Shown here one piece after another: positions 52,874 to 61,550 of a stretch of 64,000 bases of DNA. The stretch covers positions 6,424,001 to 6,488,000 of the forward strand of contig NZ_CP045740.1 of assembly GCF_009650765.1 (NCBI RefSeq). Direction: 5' to 3'. The translations under genes were made by a program, and so were the position numbers. Every line of letters begins with the position of its first letter. Within the stretch, counting starts at the first letter, position 1. The notes under the pieces were generated by a model. The model worked only from the letters and a program-made list of their open reading frames with translations. It did no database searches and had not been told where the DNA came from. The stretch is from Streptomyces sp. SUK 48 (GTDB lineage Bacteria > Actinomycetota > Actinomycetes > Streptomycetales > Streptomycetaceae).

Positions 52874-53189
52874 CGCGACACCTCCGCGCCGACCGGCTCA
52901 CTCCTCGGAGTGAGCCGGTTTTCGTATACCCGTCCACCTTGACCGAACGTGTTCGAACGGAAGCTCAGCGTGCAAATGGGGTCGAGCGTACTCCTGGTGC
53001 CGGGGGGATTTCAGGCGGTCGCTGAATATGACACGGCGATGATCCGGTCGGACTAAGCTCGCCCGCAGCGCACCAACTTGAGGTAATTCGCGCGCTTGTT
53101 CCCAAACATGCCGAAGATCCGGTCTGTGCCATGAATCTTCCCCCCGAAAACTCTCCCGACACCCAGCCGATCCGTCCCAGAAGGCATCC
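52874..53189. other. Intergenic region helY-rarA (316 bp), conservon promoter
   Basis: Apart from the terminator at 52891-52921, no gene is seen. TAAGCT at 53054-53059 is a possible -10 for rarABCDE, giving a leader of about 125 nt. The region is more AT-rich than its neighbours. Confidence 0.4.
52891..52921 (+). terminator. Rho-independent terminator after helY
   Basis: A perfect 12-bp stem (52891-52902 with 52907-52918) and a CTCG loop are followed by TTTT. It starts 18 bp past the helY stop. Confidence 0.9.
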
Positions 53190-54848
53190 ATGGTGAGTGT
53201 TCCGAAGACGCCCGGTCGCCGGGAACGTCCCTACGCCCGCGTCCTGTTGCCGCCCGCCATAGTGATGGCCGTGGCGAGCGCGGCCGCCGTCGCCCTGGTG
53301 CCGGAGCCGGCCCGGGTCGCCGTCGGCCTGTGCGGGGTCCTCGCCGTGCTGCTCGTCCTGGTCACCGGCGGCGAGGCCGCCCGGCGCGGCCGCCTGCTGC
53401 GCGAGGAGCGGGACGCGCACGCCCACGACACCGCCTGCCTCCAGGCGCGGCTCGCCGACCACGAGGCGCTGATCCACCGCTTCGCCAAGGACATCCTGCC
53501 GTGGGGCTTCGCCCGGCTCTCGCGCGGCGAGATGCTCCGCGACGTCATGGCGAACGTCTACGACGCCGACCCCGACCTGCGGGTCCTGCCCGACGTCTAC
53601 CGCGAGATGACCCGGGTCGCGCTGCGCGGCGCCGACCACGAGATCACCATGCGGATCGCCACCGAGCGCTCCTTCGTCAGCATCGCCCGCCGCGTCCAGG
53701 CCATCGTGCACCAGCAGGCCGTGGAGCTGCGGGAGATGGAGGAGGACCACGGCCGCAACCCCGAGGTCTTCGACGACCTGCTGCGCCTGGACCACGGCAG
53801 CTCGCTGATCGGCCGGCTCGCCGACACCATCGGCGTCCTCGGCGGCGGGCGTCCCGGCCGCCAGTGGCCCCTGCCGGTGTCCCTCTACAGCACCCTGCGC
53901 GGCGCCATGTCCCGGATCCTGGACTACCACCGCATCCACCTGGCGTCGATCTGCAACATCAACATCAAGGGCACCGCGGTCGAGCCGGTCATCCACGCCG
54001 CGGCCGAACTCTTCGACAACGCCACCCGCTACTCGCCGCCCACCACCAAGGTGCACGTCACCGCCGTCGAGGTGCAGACGGGCATCGTCATCGAGATCGA
54101 GGACGCCGGGGTCAGCCTCAACGAGGAGTCCCGGATCCGCATCGAGAAGATGATCGAGGACGCCAAGAACGGCGACGACGCGCACAACCTCGGCGACAAC
54201 CCGCGCCTCGGCCTCGCCGTCGTCGGGCGGCTGTGCAAGCAGTTCGACATGGAGGTCTCGCTGCGCACCTCCGCGTACGGCGGGCTGCGCGCCATCCTCA
54301 TCGTGCCGCGCGTGATGACCACCACCGAGCCCGGCGTCGGCGTCGCCCACGGCATCGGCGCGACCGGCATCCCGATGCCCGAGCTCGGCGCCGTCGAGGG
54401 CCCCAAGCGGCGGCCCAAGAAGCGCCGCCCCACCAGCCCCAAGATCCCCGCCGGGATCTCCATGGAGGACGACGTCCCCGAGGTCACCGAGTGGACGGCG
54501 GGCGGGCTGCCGCAGCGCCGCAGCCGGGTGAAGGTCCCGCTGAGCCAGCGCTGGGCCGAGGAGGCCGCCATCGAGCGGGCCGAACGCGAGGGCCGCCCCA
54601 CCATCTGGTCCCGGACCCGCCAGGAACCCGAGCCCGAGTGCGAGATGGACCCCGAACGCAGGAAGCTCATCGAACGCCCGCCGGGCATGTGGATCGACGA
54701 CTTCTTCGACGGACTGCGCAAGGGCATGCCCGAGGACGCCACCGCCCCCGAGCTGACCGACTTCACGCTCAACCCCACCAAGTACCTGCACCTGATCGAT
54801 GACTCGGCCGCCCCCACCGAGGCCGACGACGAGGGGACCGTCCAGTGA
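53190..54848 (+). CDS. rarA: Conservon sensor-like ATPase (RarA/CvnA type)
   Basis: A 552-residue membrane protein resembling a histidine kinase. Two N-terminal membrane helices (about 20-60) are followed by a cytoplasmic helical part and a HATPase domain (about 250-375) with N-box A-E-L-F-D-N-A-T-R-Y-S-P-P and a G-L-A-V-V-G box. A canonical H-box is not obvious. The C-terminal 170 residues are basic/acidic and probably disordered. In S. coelicolor rarA-E form conservon cvn9, which represses aerial growth, and the proteins assemble at the membrane like a G-protein-coupled receptor system. Confidence 0.9.
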   Translation: MVSVPKTPGRRERPYARVLLPPAIVMAVASAAAVALVPEPARVAVGLCGVLAVLLVLVTGGEAARRGRLLREERDAHAHDTACLQARLADHEALIHRFAKDILPWGFARLSRGEMLRDVMANVYDADPDLRVLPDVYREMTRVALRGADHEITMRIATERSFVSIARRVQAIVHQQAVELREMEEDHGRNPEVFDDLLRLDHGSSLIGRLADTIGVLGGGRPGRQWPLPVSLYSTLRGAMSRILDYHRIHLASICNINIKGTAVEPVIHAAAELFDNATRYSPPTTKVHVTAVEVQTGIVIEIEDAGVSLNEESRIRIEKMIEDAKNGDDAHNLGDNPRLGLAVVGRLCKQFDMEVSLRTSAYGGLRAILIVPRVMTTTEPGVGVAHGIGATGIPMPELGAVEGPKRRPKKRRPTSPKIPAGISMEDDVPEVTEWTAGGLPQRRSRVKVPLSQRWAEEAAIERAEREGRPTIWSRTRQEPEPECEMDPERRKLIERPPGMWIDDFFDGLRKGMPEDATAPELTDFTLNPTKYLHLIDDSAAPTEADDEGTVQ

Positions 54849-55249
54849 TCCAGCAGCGAGGCAACTTCGACTGGATGCTCAAGCAGCTCAACGACGGAGT
54901 GCCGGGCATCGAGATGATCGTGGTGCTCTCCTCCGACGGGCTGCGCATCGCCCGGTACGGCGGCGATCCCGACGCCGCCGACCGGGTGGCCGCCGCCTGC
55001 GCGGGCGTGCAGAGCCTGGCCGGCGCCATCATCCAGGAGATCCCCGGCGCCGGGGAGATGAAGGTCGTCGTCGTGGAGATCGAGGGCGGCTACTTCTATC
55101 TGATGAACGCGGGCGCCAACGCCTACCTCGCCGTGCTCGCCGACGTCACCTGCGAACCCGGCCGGATGAGCGGCATGATGCGCGACCTCGTCGTGCGGAT
55201 CGGCGCCCACCTCACCAGTCCGCCCCGGCGGGACGGGCAGACCGTATGA
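54845..55249 (+). CDS. rarB: Conservon roadblock/LC7-domain protein (RarB type)
   Basis: A 134-residue roadblock/LC7 protein; N-F-D-W-M-L-K-Q-L-N-D-G-V-P-G-I near residue 6 opens the fold typical of bacterial MglB-like partners of small GTPases. It probably acts as a regulator (GAP or scaffold) of the RarD GTPase. GTG 54845 overlaps the rarA stop by 4 bp, and its own stop overlaps the next start by 4 bp, so translation is tightly coupled. Confidence 0.92.
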   Translation: MIQQRGNFDWMLKQLNDGVPGIEMIVVLSSDGLRIARYGGDPDAADRVAAACAGVQSLAGAIIQEIPGAGEMKVVVVEIEGGYFYLMNAGANAYLAVLADVTCEPGRMSGMMRDLVVRIGAHLTSPPRRDGQTV

Positions 55250-55797
55250 CCCCTCCACGACGACAACGGCGCCGCCCGAACCCGCCGACCCCGCCACCCT
55301 CCCCGTCCTCGCCGCGGTTACGGCCGCCTCCGTACGCCGATACGGCGGACGGCCGTGTCCCGCACGGCCCGGCGGACGGCCGCACCCCGTACGTTGTGGC
55401 GGTCGGCCGGTCCCCGCACGGCGCCCCGGAGGGACCGCAGGCGCACGGCACCCCGGACGGCCAGCCCCCGCCCCGCAACCCGGAGCGGCTCTACGCCGTC
55501 ACCGGCACCGCCGACGGCGGGCGCGCCGAACTCGACCTGGTGACCCTGATCGTGGCCCGCCGGACCCCGCCGCCCGGCGCCTCGCCGGAGCACACGGCGG
55601 TGCTCGACCTGTGCGCCGCCCCGCTGTCCCTGGCCGAGCTGTCGGCGTATCTCACCCTGCCGTTCAGCGCGATGACCGTACTGATCACGGAGATGATCAC
55701 GGCCGAACTGGTGCAGGCGCGCGCGCCGGCCACCCGCCGCACGGCCCCCGACCGTTCCCTCCTCGAAGCGGTGATGCATGGACTTCAAAAGCTCTGA
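55246..55797 (+). CDS. rarC: Conservon DUF742 protein (RarC type)
   Basis: 183 residues. The first 75 are Pro/Arg-rich and variable. The C-terminal DUF742 domain (about 80-183) has L-Y-A-V-T-G-T, D-L-V-T-L-I-V-A and a winged-helix-like L-S-L-A-E-L-S-A-Y-L-T-L-P, and ends in R-S-L-L-E-A-V-M-H-G-L-Q-K-L. DUF742 proteins bridge other conservon components. It overlaps both neighbours (4 and 20 bp). Confidence 0.9.
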   Translation: MTPPRRQRRRPNPPTPPPSPSSPRLRPPPYADTADGRVPHGPADGRTPYVVAVGRSPHGAPEGPQAHGTPDGQPPPRNPERLYAVTGTADGGRAELDLVTLIVARRTPPPGASPEHTAVLDLCAAPLSLAELSAYLTLPFSAMTVLITEMITAELVQARAPATRRTAPDRSLLEAVMHGLQKL

Positions 55798-56398
55798 CAC
55801 GATCCCCGGACCGCGCGCAGCGGACCAGTTGCCGCACACGGCCCAGGCCGCGGTGAAGATCGTGATCGTGGGCGGCTTCGGCGTCGGCAAGACCACCATG
55901 GTCGGCTCCGTCAGCGAGATCAAACCGCTGACCACCGAGGAGACCATGACCCAGGCCGGCATCGGGATCGACGACGACTACGGCTCCGAGTCCAAGACCG
56001 CCACCACCGTCGCCATGGACTTCGGCCGGATCAGCATCACCGACAAACTGGTGCTCTACCTCTTCGGCACCCCGGGCCAGGAGCGCTTCTGGTTCCTGTG
56101 GAACGGCCTGTTCGAGGGCGCGCTCGGTGCCGTCGTGCTCGTCGACACCCGGCGCCTGGAGGTCAGCTTCGACGTCATGGGCCGCCTGGAGGAACGCGGC
56201 GTGCCCTTCGTGGTCGCCGTCAACTCCTTCCCGGACGCGCCCCGTTACCCCGTCGAGGAACTGCGCACCGCGCTCGACCTGACTCCCGAGATCCCGATCG
56301 TCGAATGCGATGTGCGCCGCCGCGCCTCCAGCAAGGACGTGCTGCTCACCCTGATGCGGTTCCTGCACTCGCTCGCCCTCTCCGGCGCCCTCACCTGA
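55778..56398 (+). CDS. rarD: Conservon Ras-like GTPase (RarD type)
   Basis: A 206-residue small GTPase of the MglA/ATP-GTP-binding family. The P-loop G-G-F-G-V-G-K-T is at 32-39 and the switch II region L-F-G-T-P-G-Q-E-R-F-W at about 93-103. The usual N-K-x-D is replaced by V-A-V-N-S-F-P-D near 150, as is common in this family. It likely cycles on RarB and signals to the P450 and other parts. The start lies inside rarC by 20 bp. Confidence 0.92.
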   Translation: MDFKSSDTIPGPRAADQLPHTAQAAVKIVIVGGFGVGKTTMVGSVSEIKPLTTEETMTQAGIGIDDDYGSESKTATTVAMDFGRISITDKLVLYLFGTPGQERFWFLWNGLFEGALGAVVLVDTRRLEVSFDVMGRLEERGVPFVVAVNSFPDAPRYPVEELRTALDLTPEIPIVECDVRRRASSKDVLLTLMRFLHSLALSGALT

Positions 56399-56437
56399 CT
56401 CACCCGCACTCCTTATTTCCGTTCCGGAGCGATCACT

Positions 56438-57937
56438 GTGACGCCTGAACACCAGCCTCCGACCGCCACCTTTGCCACCGGCACCCCCGACCCCCTGCCG
56501 GGGCCGCCGCCCGGCTGCCCCGCGCACGGCCTCGGCCCCGGGGGACTGCACCGGCTCTACGGCGCGGGCGCGGAGGATCTGGACGACCTCTACGAACGGC
56601 TGCGCGAACAGTACGGTCCGGTCGCCCCCGTGCTGCTGCACGACGACGTACCGATGTGGGTGGTGCTCGGGCACGCCGAGAACCTCCAGGTGGTGCGCAG
56701 CCCCTCGCAGTACACCCGCGACAGCCGGATCTGGGCCCCGCTGCTGGACGGCCGGGTCAAGCAGGACCACCCGCTGATGCCGCACATCGCCTGGCAGCCC
56801 ATCTGCTCGCACGCCGAGGGCGACGAACATCTGCGGCTGCGCAACGCGGTCACCTCCGCCATGGCCACCATCGACCACCGCAGCGTCCGCCGGCACATCG
56901 GCGGCCACACCCAGCACCTGGTCAACGGGTTCTGCGAGCGCGGCCGCGCCGACCTGGTCGCCCAGTTCGCCGAGCATCTGCCGATGGCGGTGCTGTGCGA
57001 GATCCTCGGCATGCCCGAGGAGTACAACGACCGGATGGTGCAGGCCGCCCGGGACGCCCTCAAGGGCACCGAGACCGCCATCCAGAGCCACGACTACGTC
57101 ATGGACGCGCTGAACCGGCTCACCCAGCGCCGCCGCGCCCGGCCCGAGGACGACTTCACCAGCCACCTCGTCCTGCACGAGGCCGGGCTCAGCGACGACG
57201 AGGTCCGCGAACACCTGCGGCTCGTGCTGTTCGCCGCCTACGAGGCCACCGCCAACCTGCTCGCCAACGCGCTGCGCATGGTCCTGACCGAGCCCGGCTT
57301 CCGGGCCCGGCTCAGCGGCGGGCAGATGACCGTGCCGGAGGCGATCGAGCAGTCCCTGTGGGACGAGCCGCCCTTCAGCACCGTCCTCGGCTACTACGCC
57401 AAGCAGGACACCGAGCTGGGCGGGCAGCGCATCACCAAGGGCGACGGAATCCTGTTCGCGCCCGCGCCGGGCAACATCGACCCGCGGGTACGGCCCGACC
57501 TGGCCGCGAGCATGCAGGGCAACCGCTCCCACCTCGCCTTCGGCGGCGGTCCGCACGAGTGCCCGGGGCAGGACATCGGGCGCGCCATCGCCGACGTCGG
57601 CGTCGACGCCCTGCTGACCCGGCTGCCGGACGTCCAGCTGGCCTGCGCCGAGGACGATCTGCGCTGGCGCTCCGCCATCGCCTCCCGGCACCTGGTGTCG
57701 CTGCCGGTCCGGTTCGAACCCAAGCCGCAGCAGGACACCGACATGCCGCCCCGCGCCTACGGGGACCCCGGCCTGCCCGCCGATCTGCGGCTGCCCGTCC
57801 AGCGCCGGGAGTCCCAGGGCGCGGCGCTCCCCGCGGCCGTACCGCCGCCCCGGCCCGCACCCCGGCCGCCGGTCCCGGCCACCGCCCCGGCGCGGGGCCC
57901 CTGGCAGCGGCTGCTGCGCTGGTGGCGCGGCGAGTGA
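56438..57937 (+). CDS. rarE: Conservon cytochrome P450, CYP157-type without ExxR (RarE)
   Basis: A 499-residue haem-thiolate protein. The haem-binding loop F-G-G-G-P-H-E-C-P-G has ligand C375. The I-helix reads A-Y-E-A-T-A-N in place of A-G-x-E-T. The K-helix ExxR motif is replaced by E304-Q-S-L-W308, the CYP157 hallmark reported for S. coelicolor. A Pro-rich tail (about 445-490) is extra. No natural substrate is known for this group; a signalling or specialised redox role in the conservon is possible. GTG 56438 follows rarD by 39 bp. Confidence 0.92.
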   Translation: MTPEHQPPTATFATGTPDPLPGPPPGCPAHGLGPGGLHRLYGAGAEDLDDLYERLREQYGPVAPVLLHDDVPMWVVLGHAENLQVVRSPSQYTRDSRIWAPLLDGRVKQDHPLMPHIAWQPICSHAEGDEHLRLRNAVTSAMATIDHRSVRRHIGGHTQHLVNGFCERGRADLVAQFAEHLPMAVLCEILGMPEEYNDRMVQAARDALKGTETAIQSHDYVMDALNRLTQRRRARPEDDFTSHLVLHEAGLSDDEVREHLRLVLFAAYEATANLLANALRMVLTEPGFRARLSGGQMTVPEAIEQSLWDEPPFSTVLGYYAKQDTELGGQRITKGDGILFAPAPGNIDPRVRPDLAASMQGNRSHLAFGGGPHECPGQDIGRAIADVGVDALLTRLPDVQLACAEDDLRWRSAIASRHLVSLPVRFEPKPQQDTDMPPRAYGDPGLPADLRLPVQRRESQGAALPAAVPPPRPAPRPPVPATAPARGPWQRLLRWWRGE

Positions 57938-57947
57938 GGGGGCCGGG

Positions 57948-58895
57948 TCAGTCCGCCGCCCACTCGGGGTAGGAGGACCAGGCCAGCAGGGTGCGGCCGC
58001 TGGTGAAGACGTGCGCGGCGCCGGTGACCGGATCGGTGAACTCCAGCCTCCGTGCGAGCAGTTGCAGGGGGCGGCGGAAGTCACCGGCCGGCACCGGCGG
58101 GAGCACCTCCGGGTAGAGCGGGTCGCCGAGGATGGGCACGCCGAGCGCGTTCAGATGCACCCGCAGCTGGTGGGTCTGCCCGGTGCGCGGGCGCAGCCGG
58201 TAGCGGCCGAGCCCGCCCCGCTTCTCCGCCAGCTCCACCAGGGTCTCGGCGTTGGGCTCGCCCGTCACCTCCCGGGCGGCCTGCACCCCGCGCTCCTTCA
58301 GGATCCGGCTGCGCACGGTCCGGGGCAGGGCGAGCGCCGCGTCGTACGGCGCGATGGCCTCGTACTCCTTGGCGACCCGGCGTGCGCCGAACAGCGTCTG
58401 GTACGCGCCGCGTTCCCCGGGCCGCACGGTGAACAGCACCAGGCCGGCGGTGAGCCGGTCGAGGCGGTGGGCGGCCGAGAGCGCCGGGATGCCCAGGTCG
58501 TGGCGGAGCCGGGCGAGCGCGGTCTGGGTGACATGGCTGCCGCGCGGGGTGGTGGCCAGGAAGTGCGGCTTGTCGGCCACGACGATGTGCTCGTCCCGGT
58601 ACACCACCGGCAGCGGGAACGGCACGGGCACCTCGGCGGGCAGCTCCCGGTAGAACCATACGAACATCCCCGGCCGGTACGGCGCGTCCGCCGGTACCGG
58701 CCGCCCGTCGGCGCCCACGATCCGCCCGGCGGCGAACATCGCCTCGATCACCCCGGGCCCGGCACCGGAGAGCCGCTCCACCAGGTGCTCGCCGACGGTG
58801 GCCCACGCGCCGCCCGCGGGCAGCCGCACCCGCACGGGGTCGACCCCGTCGCGCTGGGGGAGTGGGGCGGGCGGGGGCGGCGTACGGCGTCTCAC
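57948..58895 (-). CDS. RluA-family pseudouridine synthase
   Basis: A 315-residue RNA-modifying enzyme. The catalytic Asp is D146 in H-R-L-D-R-L-T-A-G (143-151), then R-T-G-Q-T-H-Q-L-R-V-H-L near 237 and G-D-P-L-Y near 257. The N-terminal 80 residues could contain an S4-like RNA-binding part. It isomerises uridine in rRNA or tRNA; the exact site is not predictable. It converges with rarE, only 10 bp apart, without an obvious terminator. Confidence 0.9.
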   Translation of the reverse strand: MRRRTPPPPAPLPQRDGVDPVRVRLPAGGAWATVGEHLVERLSGAGPGVIEAMFAAGRIVGADGRPVPADAPYRPGMFVWFYRELPAEVPVPFPLPVVYRDEHIVVADKPHFLATTPRGSHVTQTALARLRHDLGIPALSAAHRLDRLTAGLVLFTVRPGERGAYQTLFGARRVAKEYEAIAPYDAALALPRTVRSRILKERGVQAAREVTGEPNAETLVELAEKRGGLGRYRLRPRTGQTHQLRVHLNALGVPILGDPLYPEVLPPVPAGDFRRPLQLLARRLEFTDPVTGAAHVFTSGRTLLAWSSYPEWAAD

Positions 58896-58933
58896 CTGGT
58901 CAAGGGTACGAGGGGAGGGCTGACGGGTGCAGT

Positions 58934-59524
58934 ATGTCGGTCATGCCCCTTCTCACCACTCCGGTGCTGACCGCCGGCGCCCTCGCCCGTACCGACCAGC
59001 CCGTCATCCCGACCGGTGACGGCCTGGTGCTGCGCCCCTGGCGGGAGCGGGACGCGCCCGCCGTGTACGCCGCCTTCCAGGACCCGCTGATGCACCGCTT
59101 CCACGGCAGGTCCTGCGCGTCCGAGGCGGAGGCCGCCGGGTGGATCGCGCAGTGGCGGCGGGCGTGGGCCGGGGAGCGGGAGCCGCAGTGGGCGGTCGTG
59201 GCGGAGGGCACCGGGCGGCTGCTGGGCCGGGTCGCGCTGCGGCAGATCGAGCTGGCCGACGGCTCGGCCGAACTCGCCTACTGGACCGTGGCGGACGCCC
59301 GGGGCCGCGACGTGGCGACCCGGTCGGCCGGTGCGCTGACCCGCTGGGCGTTCGAGGAGATCGGCTTCCACCGGCTGGAGTTGATGCACTCCACCGCCAA
59401 CGAGGCGTCCTGCCGGGTCGCCGCCAAGGCCGGGTTCGCCCCCGAGGGCACCCGGCGCAAGGCGTATCTGCACCTCGACGGCTGGCACGACATGCATCTG
59501 CACGCCCGGGTGCGCGGGGACTGA
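58934..59524 (+). CDS. GNAT N-acetyltransferase
   Basis: About 196 residues. L-R-P-W-R-E-R-D near 35 opens the fold; the acetyl-CoA-binding loop appears as D-A-R-G-R-D-V-A-T near 122 with a less common sequence than R-G-x-G-x-A; N-E-A-S-C-R-V-A-A-K-A-G-F near 154 is the usual C-terminal motif of RimJ/RimL-like enzymes. It may acetylate a protein N terminus or a small molecule. ATG 58934 is used; ATG 58943 is possible. Confidence 0.85.
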   Translation: MSVMPLLTTPVLTAGALARTDQPVIPTGDGLVLRPWRERDAPAVYAAFQDPLMHRFHGRSCASEAEAAGWIAQWRRAWAGEREPQWAVVAEGTGRLLGRVALRQIELADGSAELAYWTVADARGRDVATRSAGALTRWAFEEIGFHRLELMHSTANEASCRVAAKAGFAPEGTRRKAYLHLDGWHDMHLHARVRGD

Positions 59525-59580
59525 ACTCGTGAGGGCGCCCGGGGGACGCCGACCGCCCGGCCGATGTGAGGATGGGGCGC

Positions 59581-60512
59581 ATGCCTGCCTATGACCTCGC
59601 GGACCGGCTCGTCGTCGGTGTCGCCTCCAGCGCTCTGTTCGATCTGCGCGAGTCCGACGCGGTGTTCAGGGAGCAGGGCGAGGAGGCGTACCGGGCCTAC
59701 CAGGAGGAGAACCGGGACGCGACGCTGCGTCCCGGGGTGGCGTTCGCGTTCATCCGCAGGCTGCTCTCGCTCAACGACCTCGGGGAGCCGGGCGATCCGC
59801 TGGTCGAGGTCATCATCCTGTCCCGCAACGACCCCGACACCGGGCTGCGGGTCATGCGCTCCATACAGGCCCATGAACTGGCCATCAGCCGGGCCGTGTT
59901 CATGCAGGGCCGGTCCCCGTACAAGTTCATGCCGGCGCTGAACATGTCGCTGTTCCTGTCGGCGAACGGCGACGACGTGCGGGAGGCCGTCGCGGCGGGG
60001 CTGCCCGCGGGGCATGTGCGGGGGCGGCGTACCCGGACGACGCGGCGGACCGGGAGCTGCGGATCGCGTTCGACTTCGACGGGGTGCTCGCCACCGACGC
60101 GGCCGAACAGGTCTACCAGTCCGAGGGGCTGGAGGGATTTCGCGCGCACGAGCTGCGCAACGCGGCGACTCCGCACGACGCGGGGCCGCTGCGGGACTTC
60201 CTCGCCGGGGTGAACCGGATCCAGAACCGGGAGGAGGAACGGCGCAGGACGGACCCGGACTACGCGGTGCGGGTCCATGTCTCCATCGTGACCGCGCGCA
60301 ACGCCCCGGCGCACGAGCGGGCCGTGAACAGCCTCAAGCAGTGGGGCGTGCGGGTCAACGACGCGTTTTTCCTCGGCGGCATAGACAAGGGCGCCGTGAT
60401 GAAGGTGCTGGACCCGCACATCTTCTTCGACGACCAGGTGACACACCTGGAGAGCACGGCACGCACGACCCCGAGCGTGCATGTGCCGTTCGGCGAGATC
60501 AACGCACGCTGA
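59581..60512 (+). pseudogene. 5'-nucleotidase, split by an apparent one-base deletion
   Basis: The first frame (59581 to about 60024) encodes M-P-A-Y-D-L-A-D-R-L-V-V-G-V-A-S-S-A-L-F-D-L and L-S-R-N-D-P-D-T-G-L-R-V-M. The second frame (from about 60026) continues A-Y-P-D-D-A-A-D-R-E-L-R-I-A-F-D-F-D-G-V-L-A and runs to N-A-R at 60512. One G missing from the G5 run at 60020-60024 explains the break; with it restored the product has about 310 residues and matches the cytosolic 5'-nucleotidase family (HAD-like D-F-D-G-V). Both parts are otherwise intact, so a sequence error is as likely as real inactivation. As written the product would end near 60213. Confidence 0.82.
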
Positions 60513-60539
60513 GAGCCGGGGGGTTCGTGCCGCGGGTGC

Positions 60540-61418
60540 TCAGGCGGCGGCCTGGGCGCCGCCCGCCCGCGCGCCGCTCTCCTGCGCGCTGCTCTCCTGC
60601 TCCACCTCGATACGGGCGTTCCACTCGCGCTTGGACGCCTGCCAGCCGTCCTCGTTGTGACCGAGGCGCCAGTAGCCGGAGATCGAGAGGTCCTCGCGCG
60701 GGATCCGCAGGTCGACCCGCAGCATGCTGCGCAGCTCCTTCACGAAACCGGCCTCGCCGTGCACGAAGGCGTGCACCCGGCCCTCGGGGAACTCCAGGGC
60801 GCGGACGGCCTCCAGCAGGGCGGCGCCGACCGGGCGGTCCCCGCGGTGCAGCCAGACGATCTCCGCGGCGGAGTCGATCTTCTGCTCCTCCTCGGGCCCG
60901 GCGACCTCCACGAAGGCGTGGGCCCGCGCGCCGGCGGGCAGCGTCTCCAGGGCGCGGGCGATGGCGGGCAGCGCGCTCTCGTCGCCGACGAGCAGATGCC
61001 AGTCGGCGTCCGGGTCCGGGGCGTAGGCGCCGCCGGGGCCCATGAAGCGCAGGCTTTCGCCGGGCTGGACGCGCAGCGCCCAGGGGCCGGCCAGGCCCTC
61101 GTCGCCGTGGATCACGAAGTCCAGGGTCAGCTCGCCGTGCTCGGCGTCCCAGTCGCGCACGGTGTAGGTCCGGGTCACCGGCCACTGCTCGCGCGGGAAC
61201 TCGGCGCGGATCCGCTCCAGGTCGAAGGGCTCCGGGTAGGTGACGCCCGGCGGGCCGAACAGGAGCTTCACGTAGTGGTCGGTGCAGGTGTCCGCCGCGA
61301 AGCCGGCGAGTTCGTCGCCGCCGAGCACCACGCGCTGCATGTGCGGGGTCAGCCGCTCGGTGCGCACCACGCGGGCGGTGTGGACCTTGCGCGGCTTTCG
61401 TTCCGGACGCTCTGCCAT
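60540..61418 (-). CDS. Siderophore-interacting protein (FAD-dependent ferric-siderophore reductase)
   Basis: A 292-residue cytosolic flavoprotein of the ViuB/SIP family, which frees iron from imported ferric siderophores. The FAD-binding R-T-Y-T-V-R-D near 94 and G-P-W-A-L-R-V-Q-P-G-E near 122 are clear; the NAD(P)H-like half (about 150-265) ends with S-G-Y-W-R-L-G. A short Ala/Glu-rich tail is extra. ATG 61418 follows AGGAGG by 5 nt. An iron box lies 22 bp upstream, so expression is probably repressed by iron. Confidence 0.93.
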   Translation of the reverse strand: MAERPERKPRKVHTARVVRTERLTPHMQRVVLGGDELAGFAADTCTDHYVKLLFGPPGVTYPEPFDLERIRAEFPREQWPVTRTYTVRDWDAEHGELTLDFVIHGDEGLAGPWALRVQPGESLRFMGPGGAYAPDPDADWHLLVGDESALPAIARALETLPAGARAHAFVEVAGPEEEQKIDSAAEIVWLHRGDRPVGAALLEAVRALEFPEGRVHAFVHGEAGFVKELRSMLRVDLRIPREDLSISGYWRLGHNEDGWQASKREWNARIEVEQESSAQESGARAGGAQAAA

Positions 61419-61439
61419 CACGGCCTCCTGCGAACTGGG

Positions 61440-61458
61440 TTAGGTATACCTAAGTTAA
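61440..61458. promoter_or_regulatory. Iron box (DmdR/IdeR-type operator)
   Basis: TTAGGTATACCTAA (61440-61453) is a perfect 14-bp palindrome, and the 19-bp window TTAGGTATACCTAAGTTAA agrees with the IdeR/DmdR consensus (TTAGGTTAGGCTAACCTAA) at 13 positions by eye. It lies 22 bp upstream of the siderophore-interacting protein start. Confidence 0.8.
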
Positions 61459-61550
61459 CATCTCTCCTGTCGGCCCGATCTTCCTTTGTGGTTCAACGAT
61501 CGCGCTTTGCTCGAAAATTGCCCACCTGACGGCTTTGTTTACGCGCGGCC

